A stretch of 64,000 nucleotides of DNA, taken from the NCBI RefSeq assembly GCF_016583625.1, contig NZ_NRRN01000012.1, positions 1 through 64,000 of the forward strand. The letters are read 5' to 3'. Below are positions 22,284 to 35,113 of this stretch, in pieces. The notes beneath the pieces are model-generated. The model did not search any database, had not been told where the DNA came from, and worked only from the letters and a program-made list of their open reading frames with translations. The position numbers and the translations under genes were made by a program. Numbering within the stretch: the stretch's first letter is position 1; each line of letters opens with the position of its first letter. The DNA is from Halorhodospira abdelmalekii (GTDB taxonomy: Bacteria > Pseudomonadota > Gammaproteobacteria > Nitrococcales > Halorhodospiraceae).

Positions 22284-23224
22284 GCCCGCCCCTCCAAAAT
22301 CTTCAAGAACCGCGCCCGCTCATCACGCGCGTGGCGATAGACCGCTAAGACCTGCTCGTCCTCGCCCGCCTCCAAGGCGGCAGTCAAGCGGGCCAAGTCG
22401 TCTTGATAGCGGCGCAAGGCAGCGACCAGTTGCGTCCGATTGGCGGCGCTGATATCACGCCACATCTCCGGGTCGGACGAAGCAATCCGAGTAAAGTCGC
22501 GGAACCCACCGGCGGCCAACTCGAAGATCTCACGGTGATCGTCCCAGCGCGCCAGGCTATCGACCAAGGCGTAGGCCAGCGCATGCGGCAAATGGGAGGT
22601 CGCCGCCAACACCTCGTCGTGGTGCTCGGGGCTCATCTCCACCACGCGCGCGCCGGCCGCCTGCCACATCGCCGTAACCTGCGCGGTGGCCGCGGCAGCG
22701 GTCTCAGGCAAGGGAGTCAAAACCACACGCCGGCGCTCGTAGAGCTCAGCAAAGGCGGCCTCGACACCGCTGTGCTCGGTCCCGGCGATAGGGTGCCCAG
22801 GGACCAGCCACGTCGGCACTTCACCGCAGACCGCCGCGGCATCGGCGATGACCGAACCCTTGGCACTGCCGACATCGGTCACCACAGCCCCCGGTGCCAG
22901 CGCCGGGACGATCTGCGTAAAGATCGAACGCATCGCCCGCAGCGGCACGCAGACGGCCACCATGTCGGCCTCGGCGACCGCCTCGGCCGGCTCTTCGTAC
23001 CAGCGGTCGATCACTCCCAGGGCGACCGCTCGTTCTAGCGACTCGCGTCGGCGACCGCAGCCGATCACCTCGCCGACCGCCGCGCCGCGGCGCAGTGCCA
23101 AGGCGAGCGAGCCACCGATCAAACCGACCCCGATAATCGCCAAGCGCCCCACCACGGGGGCCATCACCTCCTGCGGTGCCGTAGCAGTCACCGAGTCACC
23201 CCCCTTGCCAGCGACTCGACTCAT
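22280..23224 (-). CDS. tyrA: Prephenate dehydrogenase (monofunctional)
   Basis: NAD-dependent oxidative decarboxylation of prephenate in tyrosine synthesis. It has the Rossmann motif IGVGLIGGSLALALRRG near residue 33, the GHPIAGTEHSGVEAA substrate motif and the helical C-terminal dimer domain with HLPHALAYAL. At 314 residues it lacks the chorismate mutase domain of E. coli TyrA. It overlaps both neighbours by four bases. In Pseudomonas this domain is fused to aroA; here they are separate genes. Confidence 0.95.
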   Translation of the reverse strand: MSRVAGKGGDSVTATAPQEVMAPVVGRLAIIGVGLIGGSLALALRRGAAVGEVIGCGRRRESLERAVALGVIDRWYEEPAEAVAEADMVAVCVPLRAMRSIFTQIVPALAPGAVVTDVGSAKGSVIADAAAVCGEVPTWLVPGHPIAGTEHSGVEAAFAELYERRRVVLTPLPETAAAATAQVTAMWQAAGARVVEMSPEHHDEVLAATSHLPHALAYALVDSLARWDDHREIFELAAGGFRDFTRIASSDPEMWRDISAANRTQLVAALRRYQDDLARLTAALEAGEDEQVLAVYRHARDERARFLKILEGRA

Positions 23225-24429
23225 GGCAGACGCTCACTCCGTCCGTCCCACTGCTCTAACTGTTCGGCAAGCGCGCTGAGGAAGGCGCGATTCTCCGCCG
23301 GCGTCCCCACCGTCACCCGAATATAACCGGGCAGCTCGTAGGCATCGACCGGCCGCACGATGACACCGCTGCGCAGCAATCCGTCGTTAATCTGTGCGGC
23401 GTGCGGCCCGGCCGAGAAGGTCAAAAAGTTGCCGATCGACGGCAAAACGGAGAGCCCGAGCTCGTAGAGGCCCTTAGCCAGCACCTCGCGCTGCTCCCTG
23501 TTGAGCGCCACCGACCGTTCGATGTGCTCGTGATCGACCAGCGAGGCTGCCGCGGCCGCCTGTGCCGGCGCTGAGCAATTAAAGGGCTGACGCACCCGGT
23601 TGAGTAGATCAGCGATCTGCGGGTGCGATAGGGCGTAACCGACGCGCAGCCCGCCAAGGCCGTGCACCTTCGAGAAGCTGCGCGTGACCACAAGATTCGG
23701 GTAGTCGGCCAGCCAGCGGCTGACATCGGGATAGCCCGGCTCACTGGCGGCGTACTCAAAGTAGGCCTCATCGACCACCGTCACGACCTGCGGCGGTACG
23801 GCAGCGAGAAACTCACGCAGCTCCGGCTCGCTCACCCACGTCCCGGTCGGATTGTTCGGGTTGGCAATAAAGACCACACTCACGCCCTCATCGAGCGCCT
23901 CGGCCATCGCCTTAAGATCGTGTCCATACGGCTGTGCCGCCTCGCTGCCGAGCGCCGGCACCACCCGGGCCTCAGCACCGGCGGCCTGCGTTACAAGCGG
24001 GTAGACAGCGAAAGCGTGCGCCGAGAAGAGCGAGCACCGTCCAGGCCCCAAAAAGGCCTGAGCGATCAGGGCCAAGACGTCGTTCGAACCATTACCGAGG
24101 GTGATCTGCTCGACGCCGAGATCGTGATGCCCGGCGATGGCGGCCTTGAGCGAGAAGCCGTTGCCATCCGGGTAGCGATGCACCTCGCCAAGCACCTCAC
24201 TAGCCGCCTGCGCCGCCTTGGGTGATGGCCCAAGTGGATTCTCGTTGGAAGCGAGCTTAATGACCCGCGATACACCGTATTCGCGCCGCAGCTCTTCAAT
24301 CGGCTTCCCGGGTTGATAGGGAGCCAACTCGCGCACTCCGGGTACCGCGAGGCGGGCAAAGTCGATCGGCGGTTTCGGCGGTTGTGGTTCGTGGTTATGA
24401 CTCATAACTTCGCTCATAGCGTGGCTCAT
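23221..24429 (-). CDS. hisC: Histidinol-phosphate / aromatic aminotransferase (HisC family)
   Basis: A PLP transaminase that can serve histidine synthesis and, in this operon position, phenylalanine and tyrosine synthesis (HisC2 type). It shows the start VRELAPYQPGKP, the segment LASNENPLGPSP, the IANPNNPTGTWV block and the PLP lysine in SFSKVHGLGGLRVGYAL. Several Met codons lie close together at the 5' end (24429, 24417, 24405); I chose the first ATG, which gives 402 residues. It lies between pheA and tyrA. Confidence 0.9.
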   Translation of the reverse strand: MSHAMSEVMSHNHEPQPPKPPIDFARLAVPGVRELAPYQPGKPIEELRREYGVSRVIKLASNENPLGPSPKAAQAASEVLGEVHRYPDGNGFSLKAAIAGHHDLGVEQITLGNGSNDVLALIAQAFLGPGRCSLFSAHAFAVYPLVTQAAGAEARVVPALGSEAAQPYGHDLKAMAEALDEGVSVVFIANPNNPTGTWVSEPELREFLAAVPPQVVTVVDEAYFEYAASEPGYPDVSRWLADYPNLVVTRSFSKVHGLGGLRVGYALSHPQIADLLNRVRQPFNCSAPAQAAAAASLVDHEHIERSVALNREQREVLAKGLYELGLSVLPSIGNFLTFSAGPHAAQINDGLLRSGVIVRPVDAYELPGYIRVTVGTPAENRAFLSALAEQLEQWDGRSERLP

Positions 24430-24474
24430 CACCTCTGCTTGGGGCCCTTCGGCGCCCCGTAACCGCGGATCGGC

Positions 24475-25563
24475 TCAAATCGCTCGCGGATAGGAACCGA
24501 GGATGCGGAACAGGCTGGCCCGCTCGCGCACCTGTGCTAAGACTTCGCGCAGTCGCTCGTCCTCCGCATGCCCTTGGACATCGATAAAGAAGACGTACTC
24601 CCAAATCCCCTGCTGTCGGGCTGGTCGCGACTCGATTCGCGTCATATCAATAGCGTTGCGCGCCAACGGCTCCAGCAGCTGAAAGAGCAGACCGGTGCGA
24701 TTCGCGCTCGAGACCACCAGCGAGGTCTTATCACGGCCGCTCGGCGGCGGCGAGCGATACCCGAGCACCAAAAAGCGCGTCGTATTGCCGTGGTGATCCT
24801 CGATGCGCGCCTGCAGCAGTGGCAGCGCGTAGCGTTCAGCCGCCGCCTCGCTGGCGATCGCTCCAGCACGCGGCTCCTCGGCCGCCAACCGCGCCGCCTC
24901 GGCCGTACTGGAGACCGGCAACCGCTCGGCGCGCGGCAAGTGGACATCGAGCCAAGCCCGGCACTGCGACAACCCCTGCTGATGCGAGTAGACGCGCTCA
25001 ATCTCGGCAAAGCTGCGCGCATGGCTCGCTAGGGCGTGGCGGACCCGCAGCTCGACCTCGCCGACGATCGCCAACTCCGAGTCGAGAAAACGATCGAGGG
25101 TGTGGCTGACCACCCCCTCCGAGGAGTTCTCGACCGGGACCAGCCCGTAGTGCGCTCCACCCGATTCGACCTCACGAAAGACCCCGCCGATCGTCATCTG
25201 TGGAGCAAAGGTCGCACCGTGGCCGAAGTGCTTAACCGCTGCTTCCTCGGTGAAGGTGCCGTGCGGCCCCAGAAAGGCGACAGTCAATGGCTGCTGCAGC
25301 GCCCGACAGACCGACATGATCTCGCGAAAGAGGACCGCGACCTGCTCATCGGTTAGTGGCCCGCCATTCGCAGCACCCAGCCGGCGGAGGATCTCAGCCT
25401 CGCGCTCCGGGCGATAGACCTCAATCGCCTCGCCGCGGGCAGCCTTAACGCGGGCGACCTGCTCGGCAATTCGTGCTCGCTCGCTGACCAGTTCGAGGAT
25501 TCGGTCGTCGACCCCATCAATGCGGCGGCGCAACTCCGCCAGTTCATCGTGCGCATCAGCCAT
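24475..25563 (-). CDS. pheA: Bifunctional chorismate mutase / prephenate dehydratase (P-protein)
   Basis: Turns chorismate into prephenate and then phenylpyruvate. The 362-residue product has an N-terminal AroQ chorismate mutase domain (about residues 1-90, with LRRRIDGVDDRILELVSERA). The dehydratase domain follows (FLGPHGTFTEEAAVKHFG near residue 97, VPVENSSEGVV), then a C-terminal ACT domain for feedback control by phenylalanine (MTRIESRPARQQGIWEYVFF). It lies between serA and hisC. Confidence 0.97.
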   Translation of the reverse strand: MADAHDELAELRRRIDGVDDRILELVSERARIAEQVARVKAARGEAIEVYRPEREAEILRRLGAANGGPLTDEQVAVLFREIMSVCRALQQPLTVAFLGPHGTFTEEAAVKHFGHGATFAPQMTIGGVFREVESGGAHYGLVPVENSSEGVVSHTLDRFLDSELAIVGEVELRVRHALASHARSFAEIERVYSHQQGLSQCRAWLDVHLPRAERLPVSSTAEAARLAAEEPRAGAIASEAAAERYALPLLQARIEDHHGNTTRFLVLGYRSPPPSGRDKTSLVVSSANRTGLLFQLLEPLARNAIDMTRIESRPARQQGIWEYVFFIDVQGHAEDERLREVLAQVRERASLFRILGSYPRAI

Positions 25564-25599
25564 CGCTGTTTACTGTTCCGTCCCGTCCCCGGATTCGTC

Positions 25600-26769
25600 C
25601 TAGCGCAGTACGCGCACCTTCAACACCCCATCGATGGCGCGCAGCTGTGCAACCACCGCATCGGGTACACTGCCCTCGACGTCGACCAATGTATAGGCCA
25701 GGCGCTCGCGTGCCTTGTTGAACATATCATCGATGTTCAGGCCGGCATTTGCCAAGAGCCCGGAGATTTGGCCGAGCATATTCGGCACATTGGCGTTAAC
25801 GACACAGAGTCGATCGCCCTTATCGCCGCGTGGCATGACCATCTCCGGAAAGTTCACCGCGTTGCGCACATTGCCCGTCTCCAGATAGTCGCGCAACTGC
25901 TCGGCAGCCATGATGGCACAGTTCTCTTGCGCTTCGTGGGTCGAGGCCCCCAGATGCGGCAAGGCGACCACCTGCGGATGGCCACGCAAGGCGTTGCTCG
26001 GAAAGTCGCAGACGTAGCTCGCCAGACGGCCATCGTCGAGCGCCTTGATGACTTCGCCCTCATCCACCACTTCGGCGCGCGAAAAGTTGAGCAGCGTCGC
26101 CCCGGGGTGGACCTGCGCTAAGCGCGAAGCATCGATCAATCCCCGGGTGGCATCGAGCAGCGGGACGTGGACGGTGATCATATCGGCACGCGCCATGACA
26201 TCGCCGACGCTGTGTGCCGCCCTGACTCCGGCATCGAGCTGCCATGCCGCCCCGACCGTGATCTGCGGATCGTAGCCGACCACCTGCATACCGAGGGCGC
26301 GGGCGGTATTGGCGACCTGAACACCGATCGCCCCGAGCCCCACGACCCCGAGGGTACGTCCCGGCAACTCAAAGCCGACAAAGCGTTTCTTGTTCGCCTC
26401 CATCGCCTGGTGCATCTCGGCATCGCTACCCTGCAGGCTGCAGGCATACTCCCAAGCGGGGCAGATATTGCGCGCGGCCAGAAAGAGACCGGCGATGGTC
26501 AACTCCTTCACAGCGTTGGCATTCGCTCCGGGGGCGTTGAAGACCGGAATACCGCGCTCGGTCATCTGTGCCACCGGGATGTTGTTGACCCCGGCACCGG
26601 CACGCCCGATGGCAAGCACCGACTCCGGGATCTCCTGCTGATGCAGATCGGCTGAGCGCAGCAAGATGGCATCGGGATGGCCTAGATCGGAGGCGGTCTC
26701 GAAGTGCTCGCGCGGCAGCCGATCGAGCCCTTTGATCGAGATATTATTAAGGGTCAAGATGCGATACAT
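25600..26769 (-). CDS. serA: D-3-phosphoglycerate dehydrogenase
   Basis: The first step of serine synthesis from 3-phosphoglycerate. The 389-residue product has the 2-hydroxyacid dehydrogenase fold, with the NAD motif GVVGLGAIGVQVANTARALG near residue 140 and the active-site residues in HLGASTHEAQENCA. A C-terminal ACT domain follows (LCVVNANVPNMLGQISGLLA). I chose the ATG at 26769; the open frame from a TTG (26787) has no advantage. The gene sits between serC and pheA, so the two serine steps are adjacent. In the Pseudomonas version of this operon serA is elsewhere. Confidence 0.93.
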   Translation of the reverse strand: MYRILTLNNISIKGLDRLPREHFETASDLGHPDAILLRSADLHQQEIPESVLAIGRAGAGVNNIPVAQMTERGIPVFNAPGANANAVKELTIAGLFLAARNICPAWEYACSLQGSDAEMHQAMEANKKRFVGFELPGRTLGVVGLGAIGVQVANTARALGMQVVGYDPQITVGAAWQLDAGVRAAHSVGDVMARADMITVHVPLLDATRGLIDASRLAQVHPGATLLNFSRAEVVDEGEVIKALDDGRLASYVCDFPSNALRGHPQVVALPHLGASTHEAQENCAIMAAEQLRDYLETGNVRNAVNFPEMVMPRGDKGDRLCVVNANVPNMLGQISGLLANAGLNIDDMFNKARERLAYTLVDVEGSVPDAVVAQLRAIDGVLKVRVLR

Positions 26770-26838
26770 GGCTCTACCCCAGCTCAAGGTCGGGCACCGC
26801 CCTGGACGGTGCCGTAGATAACAGAGACGGCCGAACGA

Positions 26839-27918
26839 TCAGCCGTGACGCTGCGCAAAGTCACCCATAAATTCGATCAGCCGATCGACACCGGACTCCG
26901 GCATGGCGTTATAGATCGATGCGCGCATCCCGCCAACCGAGCGATGCCCCTTGAGTGTTGTCAAACCAGCAGCCTCGGCCTCCTTGAGAAAGCGAGCGTC
27001 GAGATCGGCATCGGCGAGCACGAAGGGAACGTTCATCCACGAGCGACTCTCGGGTGCAACCGGATTCGAGTAGAAATCGGCTTGATCGATCGCCGCATAG
27101 AGCTTCTCGGCCTTGCGCCGGTTGATCTCGGCCATCGCCGTCAGACCGCCGAGCTCCTTAAGCCACTGGAAGACCAGGCCAGCGACATAGAGCGGATAGG
27201 TCGCCGGGGTGTTCAGCATCGAGTCGGCGTCGGCCTGCTGCTGGTAGTCCCAGATCGTCGGCGTCTGCGCCGCCGCCGCACCGATCAGGTCATCGCGCAC
27301 GATCACCACGGTTACACCGGCAGGACCGATGTTCTTCTGCGCCCCGGCATAGATCAAGCCGTAGCGGCTGACATCGATCGGCCGCGAGAGCAGCGTCGAG
27401 GACATATCGGCGACCAGCGGCTTATCGCCGACCTCCGGCACCCAGTGGAACTCGACCCCGCTGATCGTCTCGTTGGGGGTGTAGTGGACGTAGGCGGCCT
27501 CCGCTGAGAGCTGCCAGTCGCGCTGCGCCGGCACGTGCATCAGGTCGGGTTCGCCGGAGGCGACGATGTTCACTTGGCAGTACTTCTTCGCCTCGGCGAT
27601 CGCCTTCTTCGACCAAGCACCGGTGTAGACGTAGTCGGCCTGATCGCCGCCCCGCAAGAGATTGAGCGGGATCGCAGCGAACTGCCCCGTCGCCCCACCC
27701 TGCAAAAAGAGCACCTTGTAGTTTTCGGGGATGGCTAGGAGTTCGCGCAGATCGGCCTCGGCCTGCTCGGCGATCGAAACATACGACTTGCCACGATGGC
27801 TCATCTCCATGACCGACATCCCGGCGCCGTGCCAGTCGAGCATCTCGTCGGCGGCGCGCTGAATGACCGATTCCGGCAACATCGCCGGGCCAGCGCTGAA
27901 GTTATAGACTCTGCTCAT
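26839..27918 (-). CDS. serC: Phosphoserine aminotransferase
   Basis: The second step of serine synthesis, also used in pyridoxal phosphate synthesis. The 359-residue product starts [18 protein letters not shown] and has the PLP lysine in [20 protein letters not shown] and the C-terminal [17 protein letters not shown], all diagnostic. A gaggc site precedes the ATG. It follows gyrA by 64 bases and is followed by serA. Confidence 0.97.
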   Translation of the reverse strand: MSRVYNFSAGPAMLPESVIQRAADEMLDWHGAGMSVMEMSHRGKSYVSIAEQAEADLRELLAIPENYKVLFLQGGATGQFAAIPLNLLRGGDQADYVYTGAWSKKAIAEAKKYCQVNIVASGEPDLMHVPAQRDWQLSAEAAYVHYTPNETISGVEFHWVPEVGDKPLVADMSSTLLSRPIDVSRYGLIYAGAQKNIGPAGVTVVIVRDDLIGAAAAQTPTIWDYQQQADADSMLNTPATYPLYVAGLVFQWLKELGGLTAMAEINRRKAEKLYAAIDQADFYSNPVAPESRSWMNVPFVLADADLDARFLKEAEAAGLTTLKGHRSVGGMRASIYNAMPESGVDRLIEFMGDFAQRHG

Positions 27919-27982
27919 GCTCTAGCCTCTCGGTTGGGTGTGGGTCTGTTGGGCGGCTCGTCGCGCCGTTGCGCGTTGCCTC

Positions 27983-30583
<2,601 letters not shown>

Positions 30584-30668
30584 GTGTGGTTCTCGGTTAT
30601 TGAGCCGCTGCCAGGTAAAGGGCCTATGTTAACATACCGGCGTCCGTTATGGCGCAAGGGAAGGGCGT

Positions 30669-32387
30669 GTGGAGCTGACCAACCAACTGATCCTCTTCGG
30701 TGCCGGACTGCTGTTGATCAGTATTATCGCAAGCGTCGTCTCGGACCGGCTCGGCGCCCCGCTGTTGCTGATCTTCCTGAGCATCGGCATGCTCCTCGGC
30801 GAAGATGGACTCTTCGGCATTGCTTTTGACGATGTCCAGGCAGCCCACCTGATCGGCAGTGTGGCTCTGGCCGTAATCCTCTTCGATGGCGGTCTCCGCA
30901 CCCAACTGTCGACCTTCCGAGTCGCCCTCAAACCAGCGTTGGCCTTAGCCACCGTTGGGGTCGCCGTGACCGCCGGATTGACCGCCGCGGCGGCCTACTG
31001 GCTTTTCGACCTCAACTGGACGCAAGCGCTGCTAATCGGCGCCATCGTCAGCTCCACCGATGCGGCCGCGGTCTTCAGCCTGCTGCACTCGCGTGGACTT
31101 GAACTCAAGCAGCGGGTTGCCGCCACACTGGAGATCGAGTCAGGCAGCAACGACCCGATGGCGATTTTGCTGACCATCCTGCTCGTCGAACTGCTCATCC
31201 AGCAGCCCGACTCGCTGGCCCTGGCAGCAACCGTTGAGTTTGTTCAGCAGATGGGCCTAGGAGCAGTCTTCGGTATCGCCGGTGGGATTTTATTGGCCGC
31301 CACTATCAACCGCATTAATCTGACCCCGGGGCTCTATCCGCTACTGGCCCTCGGCGGTGCGCTAGCGATCTTCGGCGGCACCGCCGTACTCGGCGGCAGC
31401 GGCTTCTTGGCGGCCTATTTGGCCGGGCTGGTGCTCGGCAACCGCAAGCTGCAGGCGTCGCAGAATATCCGCCGCTTCCACGACGGCTTTGCCTGGCTCG
31501 CCCAAATCACCATGTTCGTGGTCCTTGGCCTCCTCGTCACTCCGAGTGAGTTGCTGCCGATCGCCATACCGGCACTGCTGACCGCCGCTGCACTGACACT
31601 GGTCGCCCGCCCGCTAGCGGTGCTGCTCTGCCTGGCACCGTTCCGCTTCCCGTGGCGAGAGCAGGCGTTTATATCGTGGGTAGGACTGCGCGGCGCGGTG
31701 CCAATCATCCTCGGCCTCTTCCCCTTGTTGGCCGGCATTGAGGGGGCCGAGCTCTTCTTCAACGTCGCCTTTTTCGTGGTACTGATCTCGCTGATCATAC
31801 AAGGCTGGACGATCGCCCCGGCGGCGCGCTGGCTCGGCCTTGAAGTACCCCCGGATAGCGCCGCTGCACAGCGTCAAGAGATTGATGTCCCGCAGCAGAC
31901 CGATTACGAGATCGTCGTCTATCGCTTAACTGAGAACTCGCCCGCGCGCCTGAAACCGATCGGCACCCTAGCGCTGCCCGACTCGGCACAGGTCGCCGCC
32001 CTCTTCCGCGGCGGCGTCGCCCTTAGTGAACCGCAACGGCAGATTCTACAGGCCCAAGACCACATCTACCTGGTTGTCTTACCTGAAGATATCCCGGGAC
32101 TAGACCGCCTATTTGTCGCCCCACTCGGCCCGAGCTATCTCGAAGAGCAGCGCTTCTTCGGCGAGTTCACCCTCTCCGGGCAGACCCGCCTCATTGATCT
32201 AGCCACCGCCTATGGCGTCTCAGTGCCGCAAGGCGCCCAACCAGAGGAGACGCTCAACGACTATCTGCTGTGGGTCTTTAACGGCCGGGCGGTGGTCGGC
32301 GACCGTGTCCGCATTGACAACCTTCAGTTTACGATCCGCGAAATGCGTGACAGCGAGATCACCTCGGTCGGCATGCGCATCCGCTGA
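30669..32387 (+). CDS. K+/H+ antiporter of the NhaP2/CvrA type
   Basis: A CPA1 cation/proton antiporter in the inner membrane. The 572-residue product has about a dozen transmembrane helices over residues 1-390, with the family motifs FDGGLRTQLSTFR and SSTDAAAVFSLL. Cytoplasmic regulatory domains follow: a TrkA-C-like domain (about 405-490) and a C-terminal domain like those of CorC/HlyC proteins. The start is a GTG with an agggaaggg site. It stands alone between gyrA (divergent) and mtnA (convergent). Potassium control would be important for a halophile. NhaP2 of Vibrio and E. coli CvrA have the same layout. Confidence 0.88.
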   Translation: MELTNQLILFGAGLLLISIIASVVSDRLGAPLLLIFLSIGMLLGEDGLFGIAFDDVQAAHLIGSVALAVILFDGGLRTQLSTFRVALKPALALATVGVAVTAGLTAAAAYWLFDLNWTQALLIGAIVSSTDAAAVFSLLHSRGLELKQRVAATLEIESGSNDPMAILLTILLVELLIQQPDSLALAATVEFVQQMGLGAVFGIAGGILLAATINRINLTPGLYPLLALGGALAIFGGTAVLGGSGFLAAYLAGLVLGNRKLQASQNIRRFHDGFAWLAQITMFVVLGLLVTPSELLPIAIPALLTAAALTLVARPLAVLLCLAPFRFPWREQAFISWVGLRGAVPIILGLFPLLAGIEGAELFFNVAFFVVLISLIIQGWTIAPAARWLGLEVPPDSAAAQRQEIDVPQQTDYEIVVYRLTENSPARLKPIGTLALPDSAQVAALFRGGVALSEPQRQILQAQDHIYLVVLPEDIPGLDRLFVAPLGPSYLEEQRFFGEFTLSGQTRLIDLATAYGVSVPQGAQPEETLNDYLLWVFNGRAVVGDRVRIDNLQFTIREMRDSEITSVGMRIR

Positions 32388-32435
32388 CGGCGGCTGGCGA
32401 CGGTTGGCGCAGGCTCACCATACGGGCGCGGAAAG

Positions 32436-32456
32436 CCCCCGGCTTTCAACCGGGGG
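32436..32456. terminator. Stem-loop between convergent genes
   Basis: A perfect 7-bp GC stem (cccccgg / ccggggg) with a 7-base loop between the antiporter gene and mtnA. It is followed on the minus strand only by ctttcc, a weak T-tract. It probably acts as an end signal for one or both genes. Confidence 0.5.
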
Positions 32457-32471
32457 GGAGGATGTCAGCCG

Positions 32472-33614
32472 CTACGCCTCGAAGAGCCGGGCGAGCGAGG
32501 CCGCGTCGGGCTGCTGGACAACACCGCGCTCGGTCACCAAGACATCGACCCACTCCGCCGGGGTCACGTCGAAGACCGGATTCCAGGCACCCACCTGAGT
32601 CCCCTCGGGGGCGATGCGCTGCCCCCCAGCGTAGAGGACTTCGGCGGCATCGCGGTGCTCGATCGGGATCTGCTCGCCGCTCGCCGTCTCGAGATCGATC
32701 GTCGAGGTCGGCGCCACGACCATGAAACGGACGTTGTGGGCGCGCGCCGCCAGTGCTACCGCATAGGTGCCGATCTTGTTCGCGACATCGCCATTGGCGG
32801 CGATGCGATCGGCGCCGACGATCGCCCACTGCACCGCGCCGCTGCGCATCAAGGCCGCCGCGGCACCATCGGCAAGCAGCTCGACCGGAATGCCGTCGGC
32901 GGCCAGCTCCCAGGCGGTCAGCCGGGCGCCCTGCAGCCACGGCCGCGTCTCATCGGCGAAGACCCGGCTCAGGCGCCCATCGGCCCACGCTGTCCGGATC
33001 ACCCCGAGCGCGGTGCCCAACCCACCGGTCGCCAGTGAGCCGGTGTTGCAGTGGGTCAGCACCCCGCTGCCGGCCTGGATCAGCGCCGCCCCGGAGCGCC
33101 CCATGCGACGGTTCGCGGCGATATCTTCAGCATGCACCGCGTGCGCCTCGGCCAGCAGCAGCGGCCACGGATCGGCGTCATCCGGCACGCTCTCGGCCAA
33201 CTTCTTACAGCGGGCCAGCGCCCAGGCCAAGTTCACCGCCGTCGGCCGCGAGCGCTCAAGCAGCGTCCAGTCGGCGGTAAGCGCGGTGCGCCAGGCGTGA
33301 CCGTGCGCCCGGTAGGCGTCGCGCACCGCGAAGGCCGCACCGTAAGCGGCGGCGATACCGATCGCCGGCGCCCCGCGCACCACCATATCGGTGATCGCGG
33401 TCGCGACATCGGCGGCCGAGGTGCAGTCGATGTAGTCGGTGCGCCCCGGCAGCAGACGCTGATCGAGCAGTCGCAGCGAGCCCTCGGTCGTGGACGGGGT
33501 CGCGGTCGTTGCATGTGCAGCGGTTGCGGATGCAGCGGTCGCGGCAGCGCTGTCAGAGGCGGCAACCCACTCTAGGGCGCGCACCGTATCGTAGTCGTGG
33601 GAGCTGGTAACCAA
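32472..33614 (-). CDS. mtnA: Methylthioribose-1-phosphate isomerase
   Basis: Isomerises methylthioribose 1-phosphate in methionine salvage. The product of about 380 residues has [15 protein letters not shown], the catalytic cysteine in [20 protein letters not shown] and the catalytic aspartate in [21 protein letters not shown] take a TTG start at 33614, because a perfect aaggaggt site lies 9 bases upstream and no ATG or GTG fits. A stretch of about 20 Ala/Thr-rich residues near the N-terminus (about 17-38) is inserted compared with the usual family start. It is divergent from mtaD with about 50 bases between the starts. Confidence 0.93.
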   Translation of the reverse strand: MVTSSHDYDTVRALEWVAASDSAAATAASATAAHATTATPSTTEGSLRLLDQRLLPGRTDYIDCTSAADVATAITDMVVRGAPAIGIAAAYGAAFAVRDAYRAHGHAWRTALTADWTLLERSRPTAVNLAWALARCKKLAESVPDDADPWPLLLAEAHAVHAEDIAANRRMGRSGAALIQAGSGVLTHCNTGSLATGGLGTALGVIRTAWADGRLSRVFADETRPWLQGARLTAWELAADGIPVELLADGAAAALMRSGAVQWAIVGADRIAANGDVANKIGTYAVALAARAHNVRFMVVAPTSTIDLETASGEQIPIEHRDAAEVLYAGGQRIAPEGTQVGAWNPVFDVTPAEWVDVLVTERGVVQQPDAASLARLFEA

Positions 33615-33665
33615 GACGTGGTAACCTCCTTGACAATTCCTAGGGACCAAAGGGGAGCGCGCATT

Positions 33666-35003
33666 ATGGAACGAGTCGACAGCTTGATCCACGCCCGCTG
33701 GGTCATCCCGGTCGAACCCGCCGAGACCATCCTGGAGGGACACGGCGTTGCCGTCCACGACGGTCGCATCGTCGCCATCGCCCCGAACGACGAGCTGCGC
33801 CGCCGCTACAGCGCCGAGCACTGCTACGAGCGCCCGGAGCACGTCGTCATCCCAGGGCTGATCAACGCCCATACCCACTCGGCGATGACGCTGCTGCGCG
33901 GGCTCGCCGATGATCTGCCGCTGATGACGTGGCTGACCGAGCACATCTGGCCCGCCGAACAGCGCTGGGTCGGTGAGGCGATGGTGCGCGATGGCAGCAG
34001 CCTGGCCATTGGCGAGATGCTGCGCGGCGGGATCACCTGCTTTAACGATATGTACTTCTTCCCCGAGCAGACCGCCTTGGCCGCCCGCGAGGCGGGGATG
34101 CGCGCGGTACTTGGGATGATCATGATCAGTGTACCGAGCGCCTACGCCGACACCCCGCAAGCCTATCTTGAGCGCGGTCTCGCCTTCCACGAGCAGTTCA
34201 AAGACGACCCGCTGATCACACCGATCTTCTCCCCGCACGCCCCCTACACCGTCGAGACGGAGTGGCTGGAGCAGGTCCGCGATCACGCCGAGCGGCTGCA
34301 GGTGCCGATCCACATGCACGTCCACGAGACCGCCGATGAGGTCGAGGGCAGCCTGGAGCAGACCGGGCAACGGCCGCTGCAGCGCCTTGAGGCCCTTGGG
34401 CTGCTCTCGCCGCGCTTGCTCGCTATCCACGCCACGCAGTTGACCGAGGCCGAGATCGAGGCGCTCGCCGCTGCCGGCGCCCACGTCGTCCACTGCCCCG
34501 AGTCGAACCTTAAACTCGCCAGCGGCTTTTGCCCTGTCGCCGCGTTGCAGCGTGCCGGGGTCAATGTCGCCCTCGGCACCGACAGCGCCGCGAGCAACAA
34601 CGACCTCGACCTGATCGGCGAGATGCGCACGGCGGCGCTGCTCGGTAAGGCCGTTGCCGGCGATGCCGCCGCCCTGCCGGCCGCCGATGTGCTGCGCATG
34701 GCGACCCTCAACGGCGCCCGCGCCTTGGGCATCGACGATCAAGTCGGCTCCCTGCGCCCCGGCAAACAGGCCGATCTCTGCGCCGTCGAGCTCAGCGACC
34801 TGAGCCTGCGCCCGATCTACAATCCGCTCTCGCAGCTGATCTACGCGGCCACCCGAGAACACGTCAGCGACGTCTGGGTCGCCGGCCAACCGCTGCTCCA
34901 CGAGCGCCGCTTGACCACACTCGATGGCGATCACCTCTGCGAGCGCGCCGAGCAGTGGCGTGCGCGGATCGGGGCCAGCGACCCGAGCGCAGCGACCGAG
35001 TAA
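33666..35003 (+). CDS. mtaD: 5-methylthioadenosine / S-adenosylhomocysteine deaminase (MtaD type)
   Basis: A zinc amidohydrolase that deaminates methylthioadenosine (to methylthioinosine) or S-adenosylhomocysteine. The 445-residue product has the metal motif [13 protein letters not shown] near residue 66, the [12 protein letters not shown] motif, a later HATQL histidine and the [14 protein letters not shown] aspartate. It starts at an ATG with a gggag site. In Pseudomonas the same order mtnA, deaminase, ubiG exists, and the deamination route feeds mtnA there. A TRZ/ATZ deaminase with another substrate is possible but the context favours this one. Confidence 0.9.
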   Translation: MERVDSLIHARWVIPVEPAETILEGHGVAVHDGRIVAIAPNDELRRRYSAEHCYERPEHVVIPGLINAHTHSAMTLLRGLADDLPLMTWLTEHIWPAEQRWVGEAMVRDGSSLAIGEMLRGGITCFNDMYFFPEQTALAAREAGMRAVLGMIMISVPSAYADTPQAYLERGLAFHEQFKDDPLITPIFSPHAPYTVETEWLEQVRDHAERLQVPIHMHVHETADEVEGSLEQTGQRPLQRLEALGLLSPRLLAIHATQLTEAEIEALAAAGAHVVHCPESNLKLASGFCPVAALQRAGVNVALGTDSAASNNDLDLIGEMRTAALLGKAVAGDAAALPAADVLRMATLNGARALGIDDQVGSLRPGKQADLCAVELSDLSLRPIYNPLSQLIYAATREHVSDVWVAGQPLLHERRLTTLDGDHLCERAEQWRARIGASDPSAATE

Positions 35004-35113
35004 GCGCATACGGGGGAGAACCGCTAGTACGCCGTGCCCAGGCAGGCTTTATCAACCGCACAGAGCGTGCGAACCGTGCAGACGACCACGCAGACTATGG
35101 CAGTGACGCAACC

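Noticed and set aside
33615-35009. Extension of the mtnA frame over mtaD on the minus strand
   Set aside because: The frame is open by composition only. The aaggaggt site before the TTG at 33614 marks the true start, and mtaD has clear amidohydrolase motifs on the other strand.
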